Below are positions 7,878 through 16,897 of a stretch of DNA of 43,469 nt, piece by piece. Below the pieces are notes generated by a model. The model was not told the DNA's origin. It searched no databases and was given only the letters and a program-made list of their open reading frames with translations. Source of the DNA: Caulobacter sp. 32-67-35 (GTDB taxonomy: Bacteria; Pseudomonadota; Alphaproteobacteria; Caulobacterales; Caulobacteraceae); the NCBI GenBank assembly GCA_002280875.1, contig NCEV01000021.1, forward strand, positions 1-43,469, in the 5' to 3' direction. Position 1 is the stretch's first letter, and each line of letters opens with the position of its first letter. The translations under genes were made by a program, and so were the position numbers.

Positions 7878-8960
7878 CTACTTCTTGGTGACGGGCTTCT
7901 TGGTCGCGGCCTTGGCGTTCCTGGAGTTGCGACCCGCGCCGCCGCCCTGGCTGATCGAGGTCTTTTCCGGCAGGGCGCGCGGCGGCGGGGGCGGCTCGAC
8001 CGGCATCGGCGAGCCCGACGCCTTGATCACGCACTGGCCGGTGTCCATCAACACATGCTGGCCCAGGCAGAACACGTCTTCGTAGTGCGGCTTGGAGACG
8101 GCCAGGCACTGATAGAGGTTCAGCTTGCCCATGTTCAGGCACATGGCCGAGTTGGGCTCGGCCATCACCGCTTCGATGGTGGGCAGGTTTTCGTCGCCGG
8201 CCGCGCCGAGCGCCGCCAGGGCGGCCACGGCCAGGCCGCGGATCACCACCGGCGAATAGGGGCCCGAAGCCGAACGCGGCGTCAGGCTGAGGGGCTGGGC
8301 GCCGACCGAGGCCTGCTGCAGGGCGGCCACGTCGCTGGTGTCGCCCAGGGCCGGGATCGCCGACATGGTCTTGGCATAGGCCAGACGACCATCGCGATCC
8401 TGCACCGAGGCCTTGGACCAGGACGAGTGCTGAACGTCATAGGCCGCCTGTTTGACGGCCTTGCCGGCGGTATAGACCTTCAGGCCTTCCGCGCCGAGCG
8501 TGTCGATGACCAGGCCGGCGGCGGTGTCGCTGCCCTTGAAGCCGACGGCATAGGCCGGGTCGGCCACAAGCTGGGCGATGACCTGCTGGCGCTGGGTCGG
8601 ATCGGCCGCGAAGCTGCGCACCGCGCCGACGAAGGCGGGGTCCTGCAGGGCGATGACGGCGGCATAGGCGGTGACGCCGGACAGCAGCTGCTTGGGCTCG
8701 TAGGCGACGCCCACCTTCAGCGAGGACTGGATCTGATCGCCGTTCTGGAACTTGGGATCGATCGCGCCGGCCCGGGCCATGTAGCCCCGATAGGCGCTGG
8801 CCCGCTCGACCAGAGCGTTGGACAGGGTGATCGGCGGCGGCGCTGGCGGCGCGGCGACCACCGGCGGCGGCGCAGGCGGGGTTTCGCAGCCGGCCACGAC
8901 AGTGGTCAGTGCGACGGCGGCGGTCATTAGAACGACGCGCGCACGCGAAAAGATGTGCAT
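7878..8960 (-). CDS. Predicted lipoprotein of unknown function
   Basis: A 360-residue protein with a signal peptide ending in a lipobox, 'TTVVAGC', so it is probably lipidated and membrane-anchored. A proline-rich linker ('PPAPPPVVAAPPAPPPIT') follows, then an alanine-rich helical body. Near the C-terminus a four-cysteine segment ('MCLNMGKLNLYQCLAVSK', then 'FCLGQHVLMDTGQC') suggests two disulfides in the periplasm. The last ~35 residues are proline-rich and then strongly basic ('ATKKPVTKK'). I do not recognise the family. ATGs at 8960, 8978 and further upstream are in frame. The one at 8960 has GGGGAAG nine bases before it and puts the signal peptide in the normal position. Confidence 0.82.
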   Translation of the reverse strand: MHIFSRARVVLMTAAVALTTVVAGCETPPAPPPVVAAPPAPPPITLSNALVERASAYRGYMARAGAIDPKFQNGDQIQSSLKVGVAYEPKQLLSGVTAYAAVIALQDPAFVGAVRSFAADPTQRQQVIAQLVADPAYAVGFKGSDTAAGLVIDTLGAEGLKVYTAGKAVKQAAYDVQHSSWSKASVQDRDGRLAYAKTMSAIPALGDTSDVAALQQASVGAQPLSLTPRSASGPYSPVVIRGLAVAALAALGAAGDENLPTIEAVMAEPNSAMCLNMGKLNLYQCLAVSKPHYEDVFCLGQHVLMDTGQCVIKASGSPMPVEPPPPPRALPEKTSISQGGGAGRNSRNAKAATKKPVTKK

Positions 8961-9097
8961 TCGGGCGAACTTCCCCATGGGTCTGATTTTCGCGAATAGC
9001 ATCCGCGACGGGCGATATTGTGACACTCAGCCCGTTAACCAGACTTTGACAAGCGTGGCCGCAAGCGCCTTCGCCCCTGGGGAGAGATTGCCGGGGA

Positions 9098-10036
<939 letters not shown>

Positions 10037-10154
10037 GGGGTCGCTCGGAGCAGGGGGTGCGCGTTGCCGGGCCTTCTAGCAGTGATCGGCCCCGGAGCAA
10101 GACCTTAACGGCCGGCGTGACGGTTCGGTGACGTTTTGTGGCTTTCGGGTTGGC

Positions 10155-10940
10155 CTACGCCTCGATCGCGATCGCCGACAGCAGGCGGCCGTAGTCGCCT
10201 TCGCCGTTCAGGAAGGCGCGGCGGTTGGAGAAGAACAGGACTTCCTCGACGCGGGTGTCGCGGCCCACCCATTCGCGCTGCTCGATCCCCGCCGTGCGCA
10301 GGCGGTCCAGCACGAAGGCGGGCAGGTCGAACATCCGCTTGTCGTCGGTCGCGCCCGGCCGGAAGAACTGGCCCGAGCCCGGGCAGTCTGCTTCGAAGCG
10401 GTGCAGGAACTCCAGCCCCACCTCGTAGGAGTCCGGGCCGATGCAGGGACCGACAGCGGCGACCATGCGTTCGGGATCGCCGCCCAGCTCGACCATGGCG
10501 TCGACGGCGGCCTGCACGACCCCGTCCAGGGCTCCGCGCCAGCCGGCATGGGCGGCGGCGACGATATTCGCCTCGGGATCGACGATCAGCACAGGCGCGC
10601 AGTCGGCCGCCAGGGCGCCGCAGACCACGCCAGGGGTCTTGGTGACCACCGCGTCGCCCTCGGGTCGGACGTCGCCCCACGAGCCATCGGCCTTGATCGC
10701 GAGGGTCGAGTGGATCTGGTAGCACGTGTTGAGGTCTTCGGGCGCGACCCCGAACCAGCGCGCGGCGCGGGCCCGGTTCTCGACCACGTCGGCGGGATCG
10801 TCCTTGCTGCCGCGCCCAACGTTCAGGCTGTCATAGATCCCGGTCGAGACCCCGCCCTGACGCGTGAAGAAGGCGTGGCGAATGCCCGGTACGGCGGCCA
10901 GCAGCGGCGACTGGATCGTAGGCAGTGGGCTGTGCGGCAT
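10155..10940 (-). CDS. pgeF: Peptidoglycan editing factor / YfiH-type multicopper-like laccase-domain protein
   Basis: A 261-residue member of the PgeF (YfiH, DUF152) family, proposed to remove wrongly incorporated amino acids from peptidoglycan precursors; related proteins also act on purine nucleosides. The zinc ligands are all visible: His in 'CYQIHSTLAI', Cys in 'ALAADCAPVLI', His in 'AAAHAGWRGALDGVV'. The signatures 'GPCIGPDSYEVG' and 'FFSNRRAF' are also present. An in-frame TTG at 10949 is possible, but the ATG at 10940 has GAGG eight bases upstream. It lies one base after the stop of the methyltransferase gene, indicating translational coupling in lgt-midA-pgeF. Confidence 0.93.
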   Translation of the reverse strand: MPHSPLPTIQSPLLAAVPGIRHAFFTRQGGVSTGIYDSLNVGRGSKDDPADVVENRARAARWFGVAPEDLNTCYQIHSTLAIKADGSWGDVRPEGDAVVTKTPGVVCGALAADCAPVLIVDPEANIVAAAHAGWRGALDGVVQAAVDAMVELGGDPERMVAAVGPCIGPDSYEVGLEFLHRFEADCPGSGQFFRPGATDDKRMFDLPAFVLDRLRTAGIEQREWVGRDTRVEEVLFFSNRRAFLNGEGDYGRLLSAIAIEA

Positions 10941-10941
10941 G

Positions 10942-12027
10942 TCAGGCAACCTCGAAGGCAGGCGGCGTGAAACCGGGTGCGTGCAGGCACACGGCCTTGA
11001 ACAACGCGCCCATCTGCGCCTGACCGGTCAGGCGATCAAGCTGTCTTGCGATCTGGTCGGCGCGATCGGGTCGGGCGGCGGCCAGAGCCTTAGCCCGCGC
11101 TTCGATGCCCAGCATCGCCAGGAAGGCGGCCTGCTCAAGGATCGGCCCGGCTTTCGCGCCGGCTTCCACGCCCGCCGCCAGCACGGCGGGGAAGTCGGCC
11201 CAGACGGTCAGGTCGGCCTGGCCGGGGGTCTGCAGCGGGTCGACCTTGGCATGGCCCTGGAGGGCCTGGAGTGTGTCGCCCGGTCCCGGCGCGTCGCGGC
11301 CATAGTCGATCAGCAGCGCCGCGCCGCCGTCGGCAGCGAGGCGATGGCCGATCTCGGCGCCGAGGGCTGCCTGGGCGGGGGAGGCTTCGAGGATGGCGCC
11401 GACCGGAGTATCGCCGGCCTCCGGCGGCGATGGCTCGCCGCGCCTGGGCGCTGACAGGCCGCGAAGACCAAACGCCAGCCCGCCAGCGTCATCCAGCCCG
11501 ATTACCCGCTCGGCCCAGCCCGTCTCTGTGCGGACAAACTGCCGGGCGGGCAGGCAGTCCAGCACCTCATTGGCGACCAGGATCATCGGCGCGCCGCCGG
11601 GAACCGTCTCCAGCCGATCGGCCCACTGCGGCGCAGCGCCCGCCAGGCGCTGCGCCTGCAACGCGCGTAAAGGCGGCGAGACCTCAACCAGCCAGAGGTC
11701 AACGGCCGCCATGAAATCCGGCGCCAGCCTCGCAGCCCTCAGAAGGTCGCTCATGAGCGTCCCGTCGCCAGGCCCCATCTCGACCAGCCGGAAGGGCGAG
11801 GGCCGGCCCATGCGGGTCCAGGTTTCCACCGCCCACAGGCCGATCAGCTCGCCAAACATCTGGCTGACCAGGGGCGCGGTGATGAAGTCGCCGCCGGCGC
11901 CGCCAAGCGCGGGCCGGGTGGCGTAGTAGCCGTCCTGCGGATCGTGCAGACAGCGGGTGAAATACTCGGCGACGCCGATCGGCCCGTCCTGGGCGATCTG
12001 CGCCTTCAGACGATCAAGCAGGCTCAT
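10942..12027 (-). CDS. SAM-dependent methyltransferase, MidA/NDUFAF7 family
   Basis: A 361-residue protein of the DUF185 family. Signatures are 'GPIGVAEYFTRCLHDPQDGYY' in part, 'GDFITAPLVSQMFGELIGLW', the SAM-binding 'RLVEMGPGDGTLMSDLL', 'LVEVSPPLRALQ', 'ILVANEVLDCLPARQFV' and 'LLIDYG'. The eukaryotic relative NDUFAF7 methylates an arginine of the complex I NDUFS2 subunit; the bacterial target is not established. It overlaps the 3' end of lgt by 14 bases and is followed almost directly by pgeF, so the three are very probably co-transcribed. Confidence 0.92.
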   Translation of the reverse strand: MSLLDRLKAQIAQDGPIGVAEYFTRCLHDPQDGYYATRPALGGAGGDFITAPLVSQMFGELIGLWAVETWTRMGRPSPFRLVEMGPGDGTLMSDLLRAARLAPDFMAAVDLWLVEVSPPLRALQAQRLAGAAPQWADRLETVPGGAPMILVANEVLDCLPARQFVRTETGWAERVIGLDDAGGLAFGLRGLSAPRRGEPSPPEAGDTPVGAILEASPAQAALGAEIGHRLAADGGAALLIDYGRDAPGPGDTLQALQGHAKVDPLQTPGQADLTVWADFPAVLAAGVEAGAKAGPILEQAAFLAMLGIEARAKALAAARPDRADQIARQLDRLTGQAQMGALFKAVCLHAPGFTPPAFEVA

Positions 12028-12910
12028 GAGCCGGGTCGGCGGGTTCGCGCAGGGCCTTCCACAGCAGCCAGGCGCCGACCAGCAGCATCGGGATCGACAG
12101 GATCATCCCCATGGTCAGGCCGAAGGGGAACATCGGCATGCCCTCATCGGGATTGCGTACGTTCTCCAGCAGGGCGCGGAACAGGCCGTAGCCGACCAGG
12201 AAGGTTCCGATCAGCGCGCCGCGACGTTGTAGCCATTTCAGTCGGTGGGTCGCCACCCACAGGATCGCAAACAGCAGCAGCCCTTCCAGCGCCGCCTCAT
12301 AGAGCTGGCTGGGATGGCGCGGATCGGGGCCGGCGGGGCAGCGACCGCCATTGGCGGCCTGGATAGTCTGGTTGCAGAAGATCACCCCGAACGGGTGGTC
12401 GGTGACCCGGCCCCACAGCTCGCCATTGATATAGTTGGCCACCCGCCCGAAGAAGATGCCGATCGGCGCGACCGGCGCGATCAGGTCGCCCAGCTTCAGC
12501 ACATCGATCTTCTGCTGCCGGGCGAACAGCAGGATGGCGACGCAGACTCCCAGGAAGCCGCCATGGAAGGACATGCCGCCCTCCCAGATCTTGAACGCCG
12601 CCAGCGGGTTGGCGGCCAGACCGCCGCGCTGGCCTTCGTTCATCAGCATGTAGAACAGGATATAGCCCAGCCGGCCGCCCAGGATGATGCCCAGGGTGAG
12701 CCACAGCACCAGGTCGTCGATCTGAATCGGCGTCGCGGTCGGCGTGCGGCCGCCCCACAGCGACGGCGTCTTCACCATTCGTACGGCGTAGCGCCAGCCC
12801 AGAAGGATGCCGGCCACATAGGCCAGGGCGTACCAGCGGATCGCCAGCGGCCCCCATTGCAGGGCCAGCGGGCCGATGTGCACGACCGGGTCGATATCGG
12901 GAAAGATCAC
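12014..12910 (-). CDS. lgt: Prolipoprotein diacylglyceryl transferase
   Basis: Transfers diacylglycerol from phosphatidylglycerol to the lipobox cysteine of prolipoproteins; inner-membrane enzyme. The 298 residues contain about seven membrane segments. Landmarks: 'RWYALAYVAGILLGWRYA', 'GGRLGYILFY', 'GGMSFHGGFLG' with the essential His-Gly-Gly, the signature 'GRVANYINGELWGR' with the invariant arginine and asparagine, and 'RHPSQLYEA'. First gene of the lgt-midA-pgeF run. Candidate substrates in this window are the lipoprotein at 7878-8960 and the MltB-type enzyme at 42005-43303. Confidence 0.97.
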   Translation of the reverse strand: MIFPDIDPVVHIGPLALQWGPLAIRWYALAYVAGILLGWRYAVRMVKTPSLWGGRTPTATPIQIDDLVLWLTLGIILGGRLGYILFYMLMNEGQRGGLAANPLAAFKIWEGGMSFHGGFLGVCVAILLFARQQKIDVLKLGDLIAPVAPIGIFFGRVANYINGELWGRVTDHPFGVIFCNQTIQAANGGRCPAGPDPRHPSQLYEAALEGLLLFAILWVATHRLKWLQRRGALIGTFLVGYGLFRALLENVRNPDEGMPMFPFGLTMGMILSIPMLLVGAWLLWKALREPADPAHEPA

Positions 12911-13023
12911 GCGGCAGGCTCCGTTCCGGACAGATCGTCGCAGCCATAGCCGGTTCGGCCTTCGCTTTCACCCCCTGCATCCCATATAAGGAGGGCGGAC
13001 ACGACGCCCGCCTTGGAACCTCG

Positions 13024-13278
13024 ATGCACAGCCAGAACCCCTTTCTCGACGAATTCGCCAAGCTGACCCAGGCCGCCATGGGCATCGCCCAGACGGCTGG
13101 CGAGGAAGCCAAGACCGCGATGCGGGCCCAGGCCGATCGCCTGGCGGCTGAATTCGACCTGATCCGCCGCGACGATTTCGAGGCGCTGAAGGCCGAGGTG
13201 GCGGCGCTGCGCGAGGAAGTCGCGACGCTGAAGGCCAAGAAGCCCGCCGCCAAAAAGGCGGCTGGAACAGGCGAATAG
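13024..13278 (+). CDS. ubiK: Ubiquinone biosynthesis accessory factor UbiK (BMFP-domain protein)
   Basis: An 84-residue protein matching the BMFP/DUF526 family: the N-terminus 'NPFLDEFAKLTQAAMGIAQ' is predicted amphipathic, and the C-terminal coiled coil follows 'RRDDFEALKAEVAALREEVA', quoted at the limit, then a lysine/alanine tail. In enterobacteria UbiK supports aerobic ubiquinone synthesis by binding UbiJ and lipids. Divergent from lgt, with 113 bases between the two starts. The size and coiled-coil layout are as expected for the family. Confidence 0.88.
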   Translation: MHSQNPFLDEFAKLTQAAMGIAQTAGEEAKTAMRAQADRLAAEFDLIRRDDFEALKAEVAALREEVATLKAKKPAAKKAAGTGE

Positions 13279-13409
13279 ACGAATCGTCGCTCGCCCTCGA
13301 CGTGAAGGGGCTGTGACGACGCTCACGAAGCAGATTAGACTCATCGCGACGTAAGCGATTCATGGGGGGTCTCACGCCCGCCATCGCTCACGGGACGCGC
13401 AGGATTCCC

Positions 13410-13916
13410 ATGGACACCCAACCGGAAGACGACGACGTCCTGATGGCTCTCGACCCCCTCGAAGTGGTCGAGCATGTCCTGTCGGCCGAAAACCTGACCT
13501 TTGATCGCACCGAAGACGGCGATCTGGCCTTCGCCCTGACCGGCGACTGGAAGGATTACGAGCTGTGGTTCGCCTGGCGGCCCGAGGCCGACTGCCTGCA
13601 GCTGTGCCTGTCGCTGGACCTGCGCGCCCCCAAGACCAAACGCGCCAGCGCCTATGAGCTGCTGGCCATGATCAACCAGCGCGTCTGGCTGGGCCATTTC
13701 GAGGTCTGGACCGAGGACGGCGAAGTCGTGTTCCGTCACGCCCTGGCCCTGCCCTCGGGCGAGCGCCCGACCATGGCCCAGGCCGCCTCGATGATCGACG
13801 CGGCTGTCGAAGCCGCCGACCGCTTCTATCCGGCCTTCGACTTCCTGCTGCAGGGCGCCAAGACCCCGGACGAGGCCATGGCCGCCTGCATGTTCGAGAC
13901 GGTGGGTCAGGCATAA
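13410..13916 (+). CDS. YbjN domain-containing protein
   Basis: A 168-residue acidic cytoplasmic protein of the YbjN fold: 'DPLEVVEHVLSAENLTFDR', 'GDLAFALTGDWKDYELWFAW', 'LDLRAPKTKRASAYELLAMI', 'RVWLGHFEVWTEDGEVVFRH', ending with a helical repeat around 'MIDAAVEAADRFYPAFDFLL'. YbjN proteins look like type III secretion chaperones and are linked to stress and motility regulation in enterobacteria; the role here is unknown. I chose the ATG at 13410 over the upstream GTG/ATG positions because AGGA lies just before it and the earlier codons give no family-like sequence. Confidence 0.85.
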   Translation: MDTQPEDDDVLMALDPLEVVEHVLSAENLTFDRTEDGDLAFALTGDWKDYELWFAWRPEADCLQLCLSLDLRAPKTKRASAYELLAMINQRVWLGHFEVWTEDGEVVFRHALALPSGERPTMAQAASMIDAAVEAADRFYPAFDFLLQGAKTPDEAMAACMFETVGQA

Positions 13917-13918
13917 TC

Positions 13919-14034
13919 AGCTTGTCATCCCGGCCGAAAGCCCGCATCGCGGGCTGAAGAGCCGGGACCGCGACAGGCGCTAGAGCTTCCGGCGGTCCCG
14001 GATCGGCCTTTCAGGCCGTCCGGGATGACAGCTA
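13919..14034. repeat. Palindromic intergenic element between the ybjN-like gene and proC
   Basis: Outer arms AGCT(T)GTCATCCCGG (13919-13933) and CCGGGATGACAGCT (14020-14033) are reverse complements apart from one extra base. Inside are a hairpin (AGCCCGC-ATC-GCGGGCT, 13938-13954) and a second arm pair, CCGGGACCGC near 13962 with GCGGTCCCGG at 13992-14001. The whole gap before proC is this element. The 'GTCATCCCGG...CCGGGATGAC' frame is a common style of dispersed repeat in alphaproteobacterial chromosomes. Confidence 0.78.
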
Positions 14035-14044
14035 GGAGTTTCTC

Positions 14045-14827
14045 ATGACCCCCATCCTCCTCCTCGGCGCCGGTCGCATGGGCGGCGCGCTGATCCAGGG
14101 CTGGCGCGAGGCTGGCGCCTTCTCCGCCGCCGACCTGATCGTCCGTGATCCCAATGTCGATACCGCCGCCTTTGAAGGCGCGCTGGTTAATCCGCCGCTC
14201 GAAGCCCTGTCGGCCGCGAAAACGGTCCTGCTGGCCGTGAAACCGCAGATCTGGCGCGAGGCGATCCAGGACGTGGTCCCGCATCTGGCTCCCGACGCCG
14301 TCATCGTCTCGATCGCCGCTGGCGTCCGGGCCGCCGACATCTCCGAAGCCTTCGGCGGCCGCGCTGTCGCCCGGGTGATGCCCACCACCGCCGTCGCCAT
14401 CGGCCGCGGTACGGCCAGCGTCTATGCCGACACGGCCCAAGCCCGCGCGCGCGCTCATGCCCTGCTCAATCCGGTCGCCACCGTGGTGGATCTGGACGAC
14501 GAAGACCTGATGCATGCCGCCACCGCCGTCTCGGGCTCGGCCCCGGCCTATCTTTACGCCTTCGTCGAGGCGCTGGAAGCGGCCGGCGCTGGCGCCGGTC
14601 TCGACCCTGCCGCTTCGGCGAAACTGGCCCGCGCCACCATCATCGGCGCGGCGGCCCTGATGGAGGCCGGCGGTGAAGAGCCCTCCGAGTTGCGCAAGCA
14701 GGTCACCTCGCCCGGCGGCACGACGGCGGCGGCGCTCGCAGTGTTGATGGGTGAGGGCGGGTTCGGCGACCTGCTGCCCCGGGCGCTGGAGGCGGCGATC
14801 GCGCGATCGAAGGAACTGGGCGGCTAA
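14045..14827 (+). CDS. proC: Pyrroline-5-carboxylate reductase
   Basis: Last step of proline synthesis, NAD(P)H-dependent reduction of pyrroline-5-carboxylate. The 260 residues are full length: nucleotide loop 'ILLLGAGRMGGALIQGW' at the N-terminus, 'TVLLAVKPQIW', 'VIVSIAAGVRAADI', 'RVMPTTAVAIGRG', and the dimerisation/active-site domain with 'TAVSGSAPAYLYAFVEALE' and the signature 'LRKQVTSPGGTTAAALAVL'. Only nine bases separate it from the palindromic element, whose right arm lies close to its ribosome-binding site (AGGAG at 14034-14038), so the element may affect its translation. Confidence 0.96.
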   Translation: MTPILLLGAGRMGGALIQGWREAGAFSAADLIVRDPNVDTAAFEGALVNPPLEALSAAKTVLLAVKPQIWREAIQDVVPHLAPDAVIVSIAAGVRAADISEAFGGRAVARVMPTTAVAIGRGTASVYADTAQARARAHALLNPVATVVDLDDEDLMHAATAVSGSAPAYLYAFVEALEAAGAGAGLDPAASAKLARATIIGAAALMEAGGEEPSELRKQVTSPGGTTAAALAVLMGEGGFGDLLPRALEAAIARSKELGG

Positions 14828-14893
14828 GGTCGGCGCTCGCCCACGACGCGCCCAGCCTTGTCAGGACCGCCTTCGACAGCCATCTGAGTGACC

Positions 14894-15436
14894 ATGACCG
14901 CCTCTGAAGACATCCTCGACCGCGCCGCCGCCGCCGCCCTGGCCCTGGCGTCCGACAAGCCCTGGCATCACATCGCTCTGCGCGATATCGCCCTGAAGGC
15001 CGAGATCCCGTTCGCCGAGCTTTATGCCCTGGCCTCGGGCAAGGGCGCGGTGCTGGCCCATCTGTCCACGCGCTTCGACCGCGCGGCTCTGGGCACTGTC
15101 TCGGCTGACGAGGCCTCGCCGCACGATCGCCTGTTCGACGCGGCCATGGCGCGGCTGGAGGCGATGGAGCCGCATCGCGCCGCCCTGATCGCCATCGCGG
15201 CGTCGGAGGGCGTGGTGGTCTCGGCCCTGCGGTTTCCCAAGACCGCGCGAGCGATCCTTGAGGCCGGCGGCGTCGAGGCGACGCCGGTGCGGCTGGCCGC
15301 CATGACGGCGGTTTGGGCGCGCACGGTGCAGGTGTGGCGCGATGACGAGGGCGCGCTTAACCGCACGATGGCCGAGCTCGACAAGCGTTTGAAGCAGATG
15401 GCCGAGCGGCTGGGGAAATTGGGCGCCGGGTTCTAG
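14894..15436 (+). CDS. TetR-like / COQ9-family protein
   Basis: A 180-residue all-helical protein. The N-terminus resembles a TetR DNA-binding domain ('ILDRAAAAALALASDKPWHH', 'IALRDIALKAEIPFAELYAL', then 'GKGAVLAHL'), but lacks the basic, aromatic recognition helix typical of active repressors. The C-terminal part ('VRLAAMTAVWARTVQVWRDD', 'LNRTMAELDKRLKQMAERLG') resembles the COQ9 lipid-binding fold, which is itself TetR-derived. Either a diverged regulator or a ubiquinone-related lipid-binding protein is possible; ubiK lies 1.6 kb upstream. A GTG at 14888 is an alternative start. Confidence 0.75.
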   Translation: MTASEDILDRAAAAALALASDKPWHHIALRDIALKAEIPFAELYALASGKGAVLAHLSTRFDRAALGTVSADEASPHDRLFDAAMARLEAMEPHRAALIAIAASEGVVVSALRFPKTARAILEAGGVEATPVRLAAMTAVWARTVQVWRDDEGALNRTMAELDKRLKQMAERLGKLGAGF

Positions 15437-15438
15437 CT

Positions 15439-15544
15439 GCTCCCCTTTTGGGGGAGCTGTCGCGGAGCGACTGAGGGGGCCATCGCGGCCTAAGTCCAGC
15501 TACCCCCCTCCGGCCCTTTGGGCCACCTCCCCCAGAGGGGGAGG
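15439..15544. repeat. Palindromic element, copy A of a dispersed family
   Basis: Lies between the convergent TetR/COQ9-like gene and the kinase gene. It holds GCTCCCC/GGGGAGC (15439-15457), GGCCC-TTT-GGGCC (15513-15524, approximately) and a perfect CCTCCCCC-AGA-GGGGGAGG hairpin (15526-15544). Read on the - strand, the pattern 'TCCTCCCCCT, 3 bases, GGGGGAGG, YGGCC...GGCCGG, GGGGG' is shared with the element at 28453-28581, so they are copies of one repeat. Confidence 0.75.
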
Positions 15545-15553
15545 ATCTACCAC

Positions 15554-16897
15554 CTACCCCGGCAACCGCATCACCGCCCGCAGCCCCCCCATCGCCGACC
15601 GCTCGAGCACAAGGTCCCCGCCCAGCCCGCGCGCCATGTCGCGGGCGATGGCCAGGCCCAGGCCGACGCCCTTTTCGTTCTGGTTCCGCGACTCATCCAG
15701 GCGGCTGAACGGCTTGAAGGCTTCTTCGTAGCGGTCCTCTGGGATGCCCGGCCCGTCGTCCTCGACAACGATCTCGACCCCGCCGGTGATCCGCTCGGCC
15801 GCCGTGACCCTGACATGGTCGCCATAGGCGATGGCATTGTCGATCAGGTTGGCCAGGGCGCGCTTGAAGGCATTGGGGCGCAGTTCGACGGCCAGGTCCG
15901 GCGGCACGGCGGACTCGACCGCCGCCCCCGCGCGGATGGCCGCCGCCACGACGCCGCCGATCAGTTCGGTCAGGTCGACGGTCTGGGGCGTTTCCCCACC
16001 TTCGCCGCGCGCAAAGGCCAGGTATTCGTCGATCATGTGCTCCATTTCGGCCAGGTCGCCCTTCATGGCGTCCATCCGCTCGCACGGCTCGGCCAGGGCC
16101 ATTTCCAGCTTCAGCCGGGTCAGCGGCGTGCGCAGGTCGTGACTGACGCTGGCCAGCAGCGCGGTGCGCTGCTCGATATGGCGCTGGATGCGGGCCTTCA
16201 TCGCCAGGAAGGCCTGGGCCGCTTGGCGCACCTCGCGCGCGCCGTGCGGCTTGAAGTCGATATCGCCGCCCCGCCCAAAAGCGTCGGCCGCGTCGGCCAG
16301 CCGCTCGATGGCCCGCACCTGGTTGCGGATGAACAGGATGGCGACGGCTGTCAGCAGCATGGTCGCCACCACCATCCACAGGATGAAGATGTGGCCCTGG
16401 GTGGCGAAGGCCCGGTCGCGCAGGGCGTAGATCTGCAAGACCCCGCCGTCCACCTGCACGCGGATGTCGATATAGGCGGTATAGCGGGTGGTATCGAACC
16501 AGAACGGCGCGTTCAGCCGGTCAGCCAGGGCGTCCTGCAGCGAGCGGTCTAGCGACGGCAGAAGCGAGGTCCGCCGCCCGGTCGGCAGCGTCTTGCCCTT
16601 CTGGAAGGCGATGGAGAGGGCCAGGGATTCCTCGGCCCGGTCGGCCAGCTTGTCGACGGCGGCGGGGCTGGGATCGTCCTGATAGCTGGCCACGGCCCAG
16701 GCGACGTCACCGGCCAGGCCCTCGGAGAGGCGGCTGTTCACCGTCTGCCAGTGGGCGTCGAAAAAGGCCCAGGTGACGGCGATCTGCATCACGGCCACGG
16801 GCAGGACGATGATCAGCAGCGAGCGGCCAAACAGCGAGGTCGGCAGCCAGCGCTTGATCTGGCGCGGGATGTAGAGCTTGGCGCGCAGGCGCATCAA
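15554..16897 (-). CDS. Sensor histidine kinase, EnvZ-like
   Basis: A 447-residue inner-membrane kinase. Two membrane segments (about residues 25-45 and 168-190) flank a ~120-residue periplasmic sensor domain. They are followed by HAMP ('QVRAIERLADAADAFGRG'), the phospho-acceptor helix 'SVSHDLRTPLTRLKLEMALA' with His253, and the ATPase domain: N box 'LANLIDNAIAYG' (Asn354), 'EDDGPGIPEDRYEEAFKPF' and the G2 box 'GVGLGLAIARDMA'. The gene overlaps the response-regulator gene by four bases, so the two proteins are almost certainly partners. The periplasmic domain gives no recognisable ligand. It is the last gene of the MarR-OmpR-kinase operon. Confidence 0.94.
   Translation of the reverse strand: MMRLRAKLYIPRQIKRWLPTSLFGRSLLIIVLPVAVMQIAVTWAFFDAHWQTVNSRLSEGLAGDVAWAVASYQDDPSPAAVDKLADRAEESLALSIAFQKGKTLPTGRRTSLLPSLDRSLQDALADRLNAPFWFDTTRYTAYIDIRVQVDGGVLQIYALRDRAFATQGHIFILWMVVATMLLTAVAILFIRNQVRAIERLADAADAFGRGGDIDFKPHGAREVRQAAQAFLAMKARIQRHIEQRTALLASVSHDLRTPLTRLKLEMALAEPCERMDAMKGDLAEMEHMIDEYLAFARGEGGETPQTVDLTELIGGVVAAAIRAGAAVESAVPPDLAVELRPNAFKRALANLIDNAIAYGDHVRVTAAERITGGVEIVVEDDGPGIPEDRYEEAFKPFSRLDESRNQNEKGVGLGLAIARDMARGLGGDLVLERSAMGGLRAVMRLPG

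Noticed and set aside
7723-8142. N-terminal extension of the rplY frame
   Set aside because: It crosses a 13-bp hairpin and runs antiparallel to no known domain, inside the lipoprotein gene's own coding region in another frame. The canonical L25 start is at 7722.
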